DNA of 64,000 bases from Maioricimonas rarisocia (lineage in GTDB: Bacteria > Planctomycetota > Planctomycetia > Planctomycetales > Planctomycetaceae). The stretch is taken from positions 558,001 to 622,000 of the forward strand of contig NZ_CP036275.1 of the NCBI RefSeq assembly GCF_007747795.1, in the 5' to 3' direction. The notes below the pieces were generated by a model. The model had not been told where the DNA came from. It saw nothing but the letters and a program-made list of their open reading frames with translations, and made no database searches. This document shows, piece after piece, positions 24,239 to 33,387 of the stretch (position 1 is its first letter; the number at the start of each line of letters is the position of its first letter). The position numbers and the translations under genes are program-made.

Positions 24239-25072
24239 TCAGGCATACCGCATCATGTCCCGAATCGACTGCTTCATCTGGAACAGCTCGTCGTCGCCGG
24301 GGGTCTCTTTCATCGCCTCTTCCAGTGCTGTCAACGCTTCGTCGAAGCGGCCGCTGGCCATCAGCCGCTCGGCACGCTCGCGCGCGGTTTCATGCGGGAA
24401 TCCGCCCAGGCCGTAGAGGATCAGCGACAGGCCGAACCAGACGGCGCTCCACTGTACGGCTGAAATCGGCCGCTCGTAGACACTGGTGAGCATCGCCCCC
24501 ATCGCGAAGCCGACCACGCCGAACAGGAACAGGTAGATGCCGCCCGTGACGAAGACTGCTCCTCTGCGGCCGATGTCGCGCGGCAGGATGAGCGAGTACC
24601 ACGCGGCCAGCGTGAAGATTGCCAGGAAGATCAGTCGACCGAACTGCCGGATCGCGAAACGGCCGATGACCGCCTGATCCCAGTTGGCCAGCACGTACAT
24701 CGCATCGAGGGCGACGTCGACAACACAGATCGCCGCGGCAATGTGGGCGTTGATCCAGAGCAGTGCCGAGAAGAACGAGGCAATCGCGGAGCGCTGCTTC
24801 GGTTCCGGTGCGGTCGTCTTCTTCGCAGGCTTCTTTCGCCGTCCGCCGGTGACGATGGGCGGCTTCTCCTGGATCGGCTCGCTGGTCAGCTCGTCGAGGC
24901 CTTCGAGGAAGTCGTCGTCTTCACCTGCCGTGGCCGTGGCTTCGTCCGGCAATGCGATGACGAAGGTCCTGCTGCACTTCGGACAGCGAGCTTTGCGGCC
25001 GACAGCGCTGCGGTCCTTGAGTTTGAGGCTCGCCTGGCAATGGGAGCACTTCGCGGAGATCGTGGCCGACAT
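24239..25072 (-). CDS. Zinc-ribbon membrane protein with C-terminal TPR-like helices
   Basis: Starting at 25072, the product is 277 residues. The N-terminus is a zinc ribbon ([12 protein letters not shown]...[12 protein letters not shown], four Cys). An acidic linker and a Lys/Pro-rich segment follow, then about five membrane helices (residues 105-235), and finally a short TPR-like pair, [20 protein letters not shown]. This order (zinc ribbon, linker, membrane helices) is common in planctomycete hypothetical proteins of unknown function. Much longer upstream in-frame sequence to 25999 is the antisense of the YdjC gene and is not coding. Confidence 0.78.
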   Translation of the reverse strand: MSATISAKCSHCQASLKLKDRSAVGRKARCPKCSRTFVIALPDEATATAGEDDDFLEGLDELTSEPIQEKPPIVTGGRRKKPAKKTTAPEPKQRSAIASFFSALLWINAHIAAAICVVDVALDAMYVLANWDQAVIGRFAIRQFGRLIFLAIFTLAAWYSLILPRDIGRRGAVFVTGGIYLFLFGVVGFAMGAMLTSVYERPISAVQWSAVWFGLSLILYGLGGFPHETARERAERLMASGRFDEALTALEEAMKETPGDDELFQMKQSIRDMMRYA

Positions 25073-25231
25073 GGTGAACGCCTCGGCTCGAGTGTCGCGG
25101 CGGGAGTGGAGTGGGTTCCAGTATTGTGCGAGTCGATTGAGGACGCAAGATGCCGCGGGTTTGGTGCAGACCGCATGACTCTGGTACGTTATCGACATCC
25201 CTTTCCTACCGACCGTTCCGGAGACGTCACC

Positions 25232-26173
25232 ATGCAGGGGCTGTTCCGCCTGACTCTCGCGGCTGTTGTTGCTGTGGCCGGCGTTGCCGCAGGAGCACGC
25301 GCCGAAGAGGCCGCGAAGAAGTATCTGATCATCCATTCCGACGACGCGGGGATGTGTCATTCGGTGAACCGGGCGACAATCGATGCGCTGGAGAAGGGGA
25401 TCGTCTCTTCGTGCAGCATCATGATGCCCTGTCCGTGGGTGACGGAGTTCGCCGCGTATGCCCGGCAGCATCCGGAGTATGACTATGGCCTGCACCTGAC
25501 GCTCAACTCGGAGTGGAAGTACTACCGCTGGGGACCGGTCGCTTCGAAGGACAAGGTGCCGAGCCTCGTCGACAAGGATGGCTACCTGTGGGACAACGTC
25601 GCGCAGGTGGCGGCGAACGTCCGGGCCGACGAAGTGAAGACCGAACTGCGGGCGCAGGTCGACCGGGCCCTGGAGCTGGGGATCCCCGTCACGCATCTCG
25701 ATACCCACATGGGAGCGCTCGTCTCCCGTCCCGATCTGATCGAGGTGTATGTGCGGGTCGGCGTCGACTACGACCTGCCGGTCCTGTTCCTCAGAAACAT
25801 CAATGAACAGGTCAAGCGGGAGTATCCCGCCCTGGCCGAGCGGGGGGAGCAGCTTCGGGATGCGCTGGAGGAGGCCGGCCTGCCGACGCTGGACGGGCTG
25901 GCCCAGTTCTATGGTGGCGAGACGCACGAAGAACGCCGCGACAGCTACATCCGCACGCTGCGGAACCTGCCGCCGGGTGTGAGCCAGATCATCATCCACT
26001 GCGGCTACGACGATGCCGAGTTGCGGGCGGTGACCAACAGTGCGGCCCGTCGGGACGGCGACCGCCGGATTTTCACCGATCCGGAGATTCTCGAGGTCCT
26101 CGAGGAGGAAGCGGTCGAGCTGATCACGTGGAAGCAGTTTCGCGCGATGCGCGGCCGGGCGGCCGCGAAGTGA
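25232..26173 (+). CDS. Secreted YdjC/ChbG-family carbohydrate deacetylase
   Basis: The 313-residue protein has a signal peptide ([20 protein letters not shown]). The catalytic core has [16 protein letters not shown] (D37-D38, the metal/catalytic Asp pair), [12 protein letters not shown] and VTHLDTHMG, whose histidines complete the metal site. YdjC proteins remove acetyl groups from chito-oligosaccharides or related amino sugars. Export suggests action on external glycans. The start follows GGAGACGTCACC. A small membrane-anchored protein gene follows after 32 bp and may be in the same transcript. Confidence 0.9.
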   Translation: MQGLFRLTLAAVVAVAGVAAGARAEEAAKKYLIIHSDDAGMCHSVNRATIDALEKGIVSSCSIMMPCPWVTEFAAYARQHPEYDYGLHLTLNSEWKYYRWGPVASKDKVPSLVDKDGYLWDNVAQVAANVRADEVKTELRAQVDRALELGIPVTHLDTHMGALVSRPDLIEVYVRVGVDYDLPVLFLRNINEQVKREYPALAERGEQLRDALEEAGLPTLDGLAQFYGGETHEERRDSYIRTLRNLPPGVSQIIIHCGYDDAELRAVTNSAARRDGDRRIFTDPEILEVLEEEAVELITWKQFRAMRGRAAAK

Positions 26174-26205
26174 TGGCGTCCTGCAGACGATGACGAGCCT
26201 CTCCG

Positions 26206-26661
26206 ATGGAAACTACGGACCCGCCGACTGAGCCGTCGCTTCCACGCCCGAACGCCCGCATTGGCCGGTATGTTGTGATCGGTGCGCTCGTGACGGTGCC
26301 GATCGCCTGGGGCGTGCTGGCGATGACGGCCGATGCCCGTCATGCGGGGCGGGAGTTTGTGAATGCCCTCCGTGACGAGAAGTATGAACGGGCGTTCGAC
26401 CTCTGCTCGTCCATATTACAGGCGGAGCTCGGCGATGCCGAAGAACTCGCCCGGCGAACCAACACGGCCGCGTTGCCGGGCTGGTGGCTGTGGACACAAA
26501 GCTCGGTCCGGGGGAACGAAGCGCGACTGACGAGCCGCGTGCGGACCTGGTGGAGCCGCCACGGCCTGTCGGTCCAACTGACGTACGAGGAAGACGCCTG
26601 GAGAGTGACGCGGCTGTCGGCCGGCCGAGGCGAGGAGCGGATGACGCTGGAAGTGAAGTGA
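26206..26661 (+). CDS. Membrane-anchored small protein, DUF4878/DUF3887-like
   Basis: The 151-residue product has one N-terminal membrane segment (IGRYVVIGALVTVPIAWGVL). It is followed by a compact alpha+beta domain (REFVNALRDEKYERAFDLCS ... LTYEEDAWRVTRLS) resembling the NTF2-like accumulation-associated domains DUF4878/DUF3887. Such domains are usually exported and bind ligands or proteins; the match is by eye only. It lies 32 bp downstream of the deacetylase gene. Confidence 0.65.
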   Translation: METTDPPTEPSLPRPNARIGRYVVIGALVTVPIAWGVLAMTADARHAGREFVNALRDEKYERAFDLCSSILQAELGDAEELARRTNTAALPGWWLWTQSSVRGNEARLTSRVRTWWSRHGLSVQLTYEEDAWRVTRLSAGRGEERMTLEVK

Positions 26662-26687
26662 CCGGTCTCGACCGTCTCTGGGTCATC

Positions 26688-27125
26688 TCACTCTGGAGTG
26701 AGCCGAACGCGTTCCAGGTCAATCGCTGCTGCCAGCCGCGCTGCCTTTGCCGTCAGCGTCGGTCCCAGGGGAATCTGGCTCGACTCGTACCGCTTCCGTG
26801 TGAGCTCTTCCAGTTCGCGGAGGTTGTCCACCTGCTGCTGCAGGAGGGAGAGCCGATCCGCTCTGGTTTTCGCGAGCTCAAGTTCGGCGTCGATGACGAC
26901 GCTTCGCGTCCGAACCAATTCGTCGATTGATGCCAGTCCCTGCTGATGGCGGAGCGTGACCACCTCCAGCAACTCGCGCAGAGTGTCGCGGCGTTCGGTC
27001 AGCAGAGCCTGCAGCCGTTCGCTCCGGGGGCTTTCAGGCTGTTGTGAACGGACGGGTGGTGAGTGCGTCAGGGCCACGAGGCAACAGGCCAGCATTACGA
27101 TCGTCAGTGTGGAAGTGGACTGCAT
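26688..27125 (-). CDS. Secreted coiled-coil protein, TolC-like helical fragment
   Basis: The 145-residue protein has a signal peptide (STLTIVMLACCLVALTHS). The rest is almost entirely helical heptads (RLQALLTERRDTLRELLEVV ... ELELAKTRADRLSLLQQQVD ... ELTRKRYESSQIPLGP). The pattern resembles the coiled hairpin of outer-membrane efflux proteins (TolC family) but is far too short for a full one. Its start at 27125 has GGAG about 9 nt upstream. The promoter faces the next gene, which is divergent. Confidence 0.65.
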   Translation of the reverse strand: MQSTSTLTIVMLACCLVALTHSPPVRSQQPESPRSERLQALLTERRDTLRELLEVVTLRHQQGLASIDELVRTRSVVIDAELELAKTRADRLSLLQQQVDNLRELEELTRKRYESSQIPLGPTLTAKAARLAAAIDLERVRLTPE

Positions 27126-27330
27126 TGCAGGGCTCCGGCTAAAACTGGATGCTCCGACATGATCCGCGCTCGGGATCGGTCGCACAACGTTTTTCTCGTG
27201 TGCCGGCGGCCTTCTCGATGACGTCGCGGAGCGATGCACTCTGCAGCGCATGCATCTGCTCTACTTGGATCGTGGCAGCATATGAACGATTTCCCGAGTG
27301 ATGCCGAGCCGTACTGAGAGGAGAGCCGAG

Positions 27331-27723
27331 ATGTCCCGAACGACCTGTCTGCTGATCGCCCTGGTTTCCTTCGCTGCCGGGCAGATGCTCTCGGGCGATT
27401 CGCCCCGAGCGGGAGCGCAGCCGCCCTCGGCGAACGACACCAGCCCGCAGGCGATCTCGCGCGTGCGGAAGGCGCTGACCGGATCGAAGTGGGATCTGGG
27501 GGAGGGGGACTGGCAGCAGTTTCTCTCGGACATGAAGACGACCAATCAGCTGAACCGGACCGGCAACTGGGTGGTGACCGACGAGAAGACGCTGCTGACC
27601 GGCGGCCGCGGCCTCGACGGAGCGGTGTACATCTGGAAGCTGGATCCGAAGCTGCAGCGTGCGGTCATTTCGAAGTACGAGCGGGTTGAGGGCTTTCAGC
27701 GGAAGGCCCGACGGGTCCGGTAG
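27331..27723 (+). CDS. Small secreted protein of unknown function
   Basis: The 130-residue product begins after GAGAGGAGAGCCGAG and has a signal peptide (TTCLLIALVSFAAGQMLSGD). Its folded part ends in WKLDPKLQRAVISKYERVEG. The segment ALTGSKWDLGEGDWQQFLSD may be a small lipocalin- or 'MORN'-like strand pair, but I recognise no family. It is convergent with the LRR protein gene. Confidence 0.65.
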   Translation: MSRTTCLLIALVSFAAGQMLSGDSPRAGAQPPSANDTSPQAISRVRKALTGSKWDLGEGDWQQFLSDMKTTNQLNRTGNWVVTDEKTLLTGGRGLDGAVYIWKLDPKLQRAVISKYERVEGFQRKARRVR

Positions 27724-27751
27724 GGACTGGCTCGACGGTTGTGACGGAGTC

Positions 27752-28702
27752 TCACCGCTCCGGACGTCGCTTCCCCTCCAGCCGGCAGTCGGGGCGTGCC
27801 GTGCGGAATGCGTCGACTGCTTCCTGGGACACGACGACGTCGTACATGGCGAGCCGCTTGAGGTCCGGCAACGACTGCAGCGTGCGGAGGTCCTCATCGG
27901 TCACTTCGGGGCCGATCAACGTCAGCCCGCGCAGCGTCTTGACGCGGGCAATGTCGTCGATCGTTCCGGGCGGGAGCGTGTCGGCTTCGAGGGTGAGGCT
28001 GGTGAGCGCAGGCAGGCGGTGCAGGTGTTCGAGGTCGATGGTGCGGCCGGGGGCGTAATGCAGTTCCAGTCGATTCAGTGACGGCAGGGCGGCGAGATTT
28101 CCGATGCCGTTCTTCCCCAGCCGGCCTCCCTCGATCGTCAGCGTTGTGAGGTCGGGCAGACCGGCCAGATGGCGGAACGATGCCCCCGTCAGTTCGGCTT
28201 CGCGGAGCATGATCTGCCGCAGATTTCTCAGGCGGCCGAGCCGGGCGAACCCCCGGTCGGTGATGGACGGGCCCTTCATCGCGAGTGCCCGTAGTTGCGT
28301 CATCTCGCTGATCGGTTCGAGATGGTCATCCGTCAGTCCGACGCTCAGCAGATGCAGGGCGGTCAGTTCGGGGAACTCCTGCAGCCAGCGGGCATCGTCG
28401 ACCGAGACCGGCTGCCGTTCGATGACGAGTGACGTGACATCCTGAAAGGGCGCCGCGGCCCTGTTGCCGAGCGTTGCCATCAATGCGTTGTGCACCCAGG
28501 CCATGCGGCGAGGTTCAGCATTGAACCGGGCATGCATTCCCCTGAGCCGTTCGAGCCGCTTGTGCTGCAGGTAGCCGTAGGTGCCAAGCCAGAGAAGAGG
28601 GACGGCCAGGAGCAGGAGGACCACGATGCCGGGCAGCAGGTTACTGCGCGGTTGCGGGACGTGGGAGCGATGGTCGTGCTCGTGTGGAGTGGTCGTAGAC
28701 AT
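27752..28702 (-). CDS. Membrane-anchored leucine-rich repeat protein
   Basis: The 316-residue protein has an N-terminal His/Ser-rich tail, one membrane segment (NLLPGIVVLLLLAVPLLWLG) and about seven LRRs of 22-26 residues (ELTALHLLSVGLTDDHLEPI, QLRALAMKGPSITDRGF, NLRQIMLREAELTGASF and so on). The repeat style with 'LT..DLTDE.L' is the cysteine-containing/planctomycete type. It probably binds a protein partner. The repeats would lie on the side opposite the short N-terminus, probably extracytoplasmic. Confidence 0.82.
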   Translation of the reverse strand: MSTTTPHEHDHRSHVPQPRSNLLPGIVVLLLLAVPLLWLGTYGYLQHKRLERLRGMHARFNAEPRRMAWVHNALMATLGNRAAAPFQDVTSLVIERQPVSVDDARWLQEFPELTALHLLSVGLTDDHLEPISEMTQLRALAMKGPSITDRGFARLGRLRNLRQIMLREAELTGASFRHLAGLPDLTTLTIEGGRLGKNGIGNLAALPSLNRLELHYAPGRTIDLEHLHRLPALTSLTLEADTLPPGTIDDIARVKTLRGLTLIGPEVTDEDLRTLQSLPDLKRLAMYDVVVSQEAVDAFRTARPDCRLEGKRRPER

Positions 28703-28841
28703 GGCTGGCCTGGGCGTCGCGTGGCCCGCTGGTGGTGAAAGAAATGCGACAGCCGGATGGCAGAGCGTTTGGGGTAGTATAGCAGAGGGGGGATGGGACG
28801 CGGGCTTCCGAAACTACGAAGTTCTGAGTCACGGGGGCCAT

Positions 28842-29243
28842 TCAGAACTCGCCGCGTTGCATTAGCGCGGCACGGATTCGGATCTGGTCCGGAGTGTTCA
28901 TCTTCAGCAGTCGGACGGTGGCAATTCCCTCTTCGGAGAGGCCGACAATTTGGGCGCCAGCGAGTCGAAAGTGGTCTGCCCACGCGTCATTGCGAGGGTG
29001 AAACAAGCGAATGATTTCGCCTGTATCCTCGGACAGCGTTGTGAGGTTCGGCCCCTTATGGAGGTTGCAGTGTGGGCAGGCGAGACAAAGGTTGTCGAGA
29101 CTGTCGTCACGACCATGCTGCACCGCATGGACGTGCTCGATGTGAAACGTCAGGAACGGGGCGGCTGCCTGGGGGAGCAGGCAGTATTCGCATCGATCTT
29201 TCGCACGCTCACGAACGCGGCGCCGGGTCTTTGCGTCCATCAT
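28842..29243 (-). CDS. HNH endonuclease
   Basis: From the Met at 29243 (or 29240) the product is 133 residues. It contains CEYC, HIEHVHAVQHGRDDSLDN and CPHCNLHKG, a complete HNH fold with two CxxC zinc knuckles, the catalytic HxxH-type site and the Asn-containing stretch. Such stand-alone HNH proteins are nucleases in mobile elements, restriction systems or DNA processing. The start overlaps the stop of the 88-residue upstream gene by 4 nt (ATGA), implying translational coupling. It could be a toxin-like or homing nuclease, but this is not shown. Confidence 0.85.
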   Translation of the reverse strand: MMDAKTRRRVRERAKDRCEYCLLPQAAAPFLTFHIEHVHAVQHGRDDSLDNLCLACPHCNLHKGPNLTTLSEDTGEIIRLFHPRNDAWADHFRLAGAQIVGLSEEGIATVRLLKMNTPDQIRIRAALMQRGEF

Positions 29244-29506
29244 GCCGCGCCGGAACTGCGGTCCAGTAAATCCTTCGCCTTGAGCTGCAGCAGCGTCACG
29301 AACTGCGAGAAGGTGACGTACTGTTCGTACTCGGCGCGCTCCTCGCTCGAGAGCGTACCGGAGTTGGCTCTCGCCGCCAGCTCGTCCACACGTGACTGCG
29401 TTTCCGCGTCGGCACGGAGCGCAAGCAGACGCTGAGCGACTTCGGGAGTCAGGCACTCGCCGACCGGTTCCATGAGGCGATCGATGACAGAATCGTGAGT
29501 ATTCAT
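29240..29506 (-). CDS. Small helical protein paired with the HNH nuclease
   Basis: The 88-residue protein is mostly helical (LTPEVAQRLLALRADAETQSRVDELAARANSG is the core, read here only as a composition guide: Leu/Ala/Arg/Glu-rich). It ends in FSQFVTLLQLKAKDLLDR. It has no signal peptide and no DNA-binding motif I can name. The 4-nt overlap with the HNH gene makes the pair an obligate operon. A comparable small partner in front of HNH genes is common in cyanobacteria and planctomycetes, as I recall. Confidence 0.7.
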   Translation of the reverse strand: MNTHDSVIDRLMEPVGECLTPEVAQRLLALRADAETQSRVDELAARANSGTLSSEERAEYEQYVTFSQFVTLLQLKAKDLLDRSSGAA

Positions 29507-29736
29507 GGCTGCACTGACTGGCGGAACGTAAGGTGCCGGGGAACGGTGCTTATTCTAGTGGAACGATCTGCAGGATGGGCAAGGGGAAGTCGTCCGCGGA
29601 TGAGGGGCGTTCGCAACGCCGCCCCATCCCCCCCCACGTTTGCCTGCGGACCGCGAAACTGGCATGCTGCTGGAGCAGGGACGCATTTCATCTGACCGCT
29701 CGGATACCGTGACTCCACTCCTCGGGAACGCGTTCC

Positions 29737-30618
29737 ATGAACTGCAGGCTCATCGCTGCCCTGGCTCTACTTGTGCTCTCCTTCGGCACTGTTGCCTCTG
29801 CCCAGAAGCTGACCGCCGATGTTCCCTATGTCGAGAACGGCCACGAGCGGCACGTTCTTGACATCTACACGGCAGAAGGATCTTCCGGGTCAGGCCGCCC
29901 GGTGATGTTCTGGATTCATGGCGGCGGGTGGCAGGTGGGCGACAAGAGCGATGTGGCGCTCAAGCCGAAGGTTCTGACGGAGCGGGGATTCGTCTTCGTC
30001 TCCACGAACTACCGGCTGCTGCCCGAGGTGGAGATGGACGTGCTGATCCGCGACGTCGCGAAATCTCTCGCCTGGGTGCACAGGAACATCAGCCGTTATG
30101 GCGGCGATCCGGATCGCATCTTTGTCGGCGGGCATTCCGCCGGTGCTCAGCTGGCCGCGCTGATCTGCACCGACGACCGGTACCTGAAGGAACAGGGCGT
30201 TCCCTTCGATGTCCTGCAGGGATGTGTGCCGGTCGATGGCGATACGTATGACATTCCCAAGATCATCATGACGGCCGAGCACCGGCAGGCACTTTATGGC
30301 GGCAGGATGCCGACATTCGGCCACCGGCAGAAGTTCGGCAACGATCCCGAAAAGCACGTCGACTTTTCGGCCGTCACACATGTCGCAAAGGACAAGGGGA
30401 TTCCGCCGTTTCTGATTCTGTACTTCAGCGGCAATCCGGAGACGCGGGCACAGGCCCGCCGGCTCGAGAGCGTGCTGCGGGACGCGGACGTTCCGGCGAA
30501 GGCCTTCGGCGTGCGGGACTCGAACCACAGCCGGCTCAATAACGACCTGGGTAAGCCGGATGATCGGGCGACGGGCGAACTCTACGAGTTTCTCGATCCG
30601 CTGGTCGGCGACAAGTAG
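29737..30618 (+). CDS. Secreted alpha/beta-hydrolase (esterase, BD-FAE/kynurenine formamidase-like)
   Basis: The 293-residue protein has a signal peptide ([20 protein letters not shown]). The motif HGGGW (61-65) forms the oxyanion hole and GGHSAGA (131-137) carries nucleophile Ser134. A C-terminal SNHS supplies the catalytic His and an Asp lies between. The sequence LDIYTAEG ... [20 protein letters not shown] is typical of exported carboxylesterases of this group. The substrate is unknown, perhaps acylated polysaccharides. It probably stands alone, upstream of the antiporter gene. Confidence 0.88.
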   Translation: MNCRLIAALALLVLSFGTVASAQKLTADVPYVENGHERHVLDIYTAEGSSGSGRPVMFWIHGGGWQVGDKSDVALKPKVLTERGFVFVSTNYRLLPEVEMDVLIRDVAKSLAWVHRNISRYGGDPDRIFVGGHSAGAQLAALICTDDRYLKEQGVPFDVLQGCVPVDGDTYDIPKIIMTAEHRQALYGGRMPTFGHRQKFGNDPEKHVDFSAVTHVAKDKGIPPFLILYFSGNPETRAQARRLESVLRDADVPAKAFGVRDSNHSRLNNDLGKPDDRATGELYEFLDPLVGDK

Positions 30619-30690
30619 TCACGGAGTGGCTCGGGCCGTTGTATGTGGTCGAATCCCTTTCCGGGGTGAGTCTCTGGAGCGACGGCTCAA

Positions 30691-31899
30691 GTGAACGGGT
30701 CTGACGTCCCCGAACTGCTCGGGCTGCTGTTCGTCGTGCTGCTGGCGGCACGCCTGGCAGGCATCCTCGCGCGACGATTGAACCAGCCGGCGGTGCTGGG
30801 GGAACTGCTCGTCGGCATGCTGCTGGGCTCGTCGGCGACGGGGCTGATCAGCGGGGCCGAGGATGTGCTCAGGGTGTTTGCCGAGCTGGGCATCGTCATC
30901 CTGCTGTTTCAGATCGGTCTCGAAACAGACCTGGTCAGGCTGCTGGAGGTGGGGGCCGCCGCTCTGGCCGTCGCACTGGTGGGGCTCGTGCTGCCGTTTG
31001 GTCTGGGCTACGCCCTCTGCCGGTGGTGGGACTACGGCACGTTCGAGGCGATCGCGGTCGGGGCGACGCTCGCGGTGACGGGGATCGGTGTGACGGCCCG
31101 GGTTCTCTCCGAGCTGAATCTGCTGGACAGCAACGAGGGCCGCATTGTGCTTGGTGCGGCCGTCATCGATGACATCTTGGGACTCGTGATGCTGGCGGTC
31201 GTGGAGGGGATCTCGCGGGGGGAGTCTCCGAGCGGGTGGCGCGTTGTCGGGCTGACGGCCCTGTCACTGGGATTCCTGGCGGCGACGATGGTGCTGGGAA
31301 AGCGTGTGGTCCCGCCGGTCGTCCGGTGGTTCAGTCGTGTCGACCTGGCAGGGAGTGCGTCGATCGTGGCACTGACGATTGCACTGGGGCTGGCGTGGCT
31401 GTCGGCGCAGGCCGGATCGGCGGTCATCATTGGGGCGTTCGCCGCCGGGCTGCTGCTGCGACGCACGCCTCAGGCACGCGACATCGAAGCGGGTCTGCTG
31501 CACATCGGTCATCTGTTCGTGCCGGTGTTCTTTGTCTGCGTCGGTGCCGGGGTGAACCTGCAGGTGCTTGGTGACCCGCGTCTACTGGGAGTGATTCTGC
31601 TGCTGTTTCTCGTGGCCGTTGCGGGCAAGCTTGCTTCGGGGTACGCGCTATACTGGATCGACTGCCGGCGGTCGTTTGTCGGGGCGGCGATGGTGCCGCG
31701 CGGTGCGGTGGGCCTGGTCTTTGCGCGGGTGGCGGGAGAGGCGGGCCTGCTGGACGAGACGATGTACAACGCGGTGACGGTGATGGTGGTGCTGACGACG
31801 CTGGTGGGCCCGGCACTGATGCGGATGTTGAGCCCTCCGCCGACGGGACGCGGTTCCCACCGGCGGATCGCGTCGGACGTACTGGTGACGGAGCCGTGA
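30691..31899 (+). CDS. CPA2-family cation:proton antiporter without RCK domain
   Basis: The 402-residue protein starts with GTG at 30691. It has about twelve hydrophobic helices, among them LNQPAVLGELLVGMLLGSSA, GIVILLFQIGLETDLVRLL and GAAVIDDILGLVMLAVVEG, with the conserved Asp-Asp of CPA2/NapA-type transport sites. It ends after VVVLTTLVGPALMRML with a short tail and no TrkA-N domain, unlike the antiporter at 2.5-4.1 kb. The likely role is Na+/H+ or K+/H+ exchange. Confidence 0.9.
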   Translation: MNGSDVPELLGLLFVVLLAARLAGILARRLNQPAVLGELLVGMLLGSSATGLISGAEDVLRVFAELGIVILLFQIGLETDLVRLLEVGAAALAVALVGLVLPFGLGYALCRWWDYGTFEAIAVGATLAVTGIGVTARVLSELNLLDSNEGRIVLGAAVIDDILGLVMLAVVEGISRGESPSGWRVVGLTALSLGFLAATMVLGKRVVPPVVRWFSRVDLAGSASIVALTIALGLAWLSAQAGSAVIIGAFAAGLLLRRTPQARDIEAGLLHIGHLFVPVFFVCVGAGVNLQVLGDPRLLGVILLLFLVAVAGKLASGYALYWIDCRRSFVGAAMVPRGAVGLVFARVAGEAGLLDETMYNAVTVMVVLTTLVGPALMRMLSPPPTGRGSHRRIASDVLVTEP

Positions 31900-32013
31900 T
31901 GGGGGCTGTGTTGGATTTAAGGTGCTGGAGTCGTGTGGCCGACTGTCGAAGGCTTCTGGATGGGGGAACGCCGGCGGGGGGAACGGTAAGGCGGCGCTCA
32001 GCTCGCTGCGACG

Positions 32014-32412
32014 TCATAGCCGGTTCTGCACCCACGACCAGACGTAGGCAAAGAGTGCTGCGACCAGCAGGACCGTCATCAGCGTGCGGGACGCCCAAAG
32101 TTGTCCCGTGGAGTTGGTGACGAGAATGGGCACGCAATCGGGGACGGCGAACGCGAGGCCCACCAGGCACCCTGCGATACTCATCTTGAGCTGCGGCCGT
32201 TTCCACCACGGGAGTCGGTCGAGTCCAGACCGGACCATCGACTCATGTGCCTGAATTACGTGTCTGCGGTCGATCGTGTCGGCATGCTCGTGAGACGCGA
32301 GCCGGCTGGTGATTCGACGCAGATTCTTACGGTAGAGTTCGACAAGATCGCCGCATTCTTCTTCGGCGACCTTTGCCCACCGTGGAGCTGTCTTTCGAGG
32401 TGCTCGTGCCAT
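32014..32412 (-). CDS. Small protein with two C-terminal membrane helices, last gene of a four-gene operon
   Basis: The 132-residue protein has an N-terminal helical soluble part (VAEEECGDLVELYRKNLRRI, then TSRLASHEHADTIDRRHVIQ) followed by two membrane segments (KMSIAGCLVGLAFAVPDCVP and RTLMTVLLVAALFAYVWSWV). The motif DTIDRRHVIQAHESMV resembles the last strand-helix of a histone fold (T..DV..A), and a similar stretch (IEKRHVQQAGNRVI) occurs in the next gene upstream. No family is recognised. It starts 23 bp after the stop of that gene, on the same strand. Confidence 0.7.
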   Translation of the reverse strand: MARAPRKTAPRWAKVAEEECGDLVELYRKNLRRITSRLASHEHADTIDRRHVIQAHESMVRSGLDRLPWWKRPQLKMSIAGCLVGLAFAVPDCVPILVTNSTGQLWASRTLMTVLLVAALFAYVWSWVQNRL

Positions 32413-32435
32413 GGCCCGCTGGCAACTCCACCGTG

Positions 32436-32732
32436 TCAGGAGGCGTGAACAGACTCCGTGATGTCGCCGAGCAACCGGCCGAGCTCTTTCGGCAATTCCT
32501 CGCGGTCGAGCAGCGAGCGGAGATGCTGGATCACGCGGTTGCCGGCTTGCTGAACGTGACGTTTCTCGATCGCCACGACCTCCGGCGCGTCGGGAAGAAA
32601 GGAGTTCTCGCGAACGGCGATCTGTTCAGCGAGTTCGCGGACGATGATGTCGACACCGTCGTAGAAGGTGTTGATTAACTCGAACGCATCGTCGGACATG
32701 CTCGAGGGACGAGGATCCGTGCGCATGGTCAT
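32436..32732 (-). CDS. Small helical protein in the HEPN-containing operon
   Basis: The product is 98 residues from the first Met of MTM (32732; 32726 is an alternative). It is helical, with DAFELINTFYDGVDIIVREL and EVVAIEKRHVQQAGNRVIQH as its two main helices. Like the downstream gene it contains an I-x-x-R-H-V-x-x-A motif. It has no membrane segment or signal. Its function is unknown. The position between a HEPN-like gene and a small membrane protein suggests a joint module. Confidence 0.65.
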   Translation of the reverse strand: MTMRTDPRPSSMSDDAFELINTFYDGVDIIVRELAEQIAVRENSFLPDAPEVVAIEKRHVQQAGNRVIQHLRSLLDREELPKELGRLLGDITESVHAS

Positions 32733-32937
32733 GAGAGTGGCCCGTTCGAGTCCCGATGTGGACGCGCGCCAACTGGCGGGCGGTCCAGACCGCGAGTAAC
32801 CATCCTTATCATGAGTCGAAGACAGAGCGTGGGCAACCGTTCTTTGCCCGGAGACGGTCGTGGTTCCCCCGGAACGGCAGGAACTGCCGGCGGGAAGTTG
32901 GTTACGCGTTCCCTTTGTTGGCAAACCACATCTGGAT

Positions 32938-33387
32938 TCACTGCAGCTGCGTTTTGCCGTCGTCGGACAGGAACTTCACGGCGTGCTGCTCGACGGCATT
33001 GAGCCGTTTCTTGAGCAGGTTGTTCAGCACTTTCTCTGCTGAACAATAGTCCGTATAGCAGGCGTACTGCTTCGCGTTGCCAGTCCCCTCCAGTTTCTGG
33101 GATGCACTGTCGACGAGATAGCGCGCGACCAGTGAAGCGGCGTAGAGGGGACGAAATCCCCTGAAGATGTCCTTAAAGATAGTACGCTTCAATTCTCTCA
33201 GCCGTGTGTCGTGGCCGTGAGAATGGGACTGGCTGTGAGCGGCGAAGACCGCCTCGACGACCTGTACCGCCTTGTAGAAGGCGACCGTCGTCACCCATTC
33301 GGGGTGATCCTGGTGTGCCTCAAGGAGGTAGAGCAGCGTCCTGTGGTTGCGGTTCGCCAGCTCAATGTGAACCAGTTCGCTTGCCAC
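32938..33387 (-). CDS. HEPN-like protein
   Basis: The 149-residue product begins at a GTG. The middle section (WVTTVAFYKAVQVVEAVFAA ... SHSHGHDTRLRELKR ... FRPLYAASLVARYLV) has the helical layout of HEPN domains: a Y..A...EA helix, a His-rich turn and a final Y..L...S..ARY helix. HEPN proteins are often RNases in toxin-antitoxin or defence modules, usually with an R-x4-6-H motif. I do not see an exact R-x4-6-H here, so activity is uncertain. The start overlaps the upstream gene by 26 nt, which shows tight coupling. Confidence 0.6.
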   Translation of the reverse strand: MASELVHIELANRNHRTLLYLLEAHQDHPEWVTTVAFYKAVQVVEAVFAAHSQSHSHGHDTRLRELKRTIFKDIFRGFRPLYAASLVARYLVDSASQKLEGTGNAKQYACYTDYCSAEKVLNNLLKKRLNAVEQHAVKFLSDDGKTQLQ

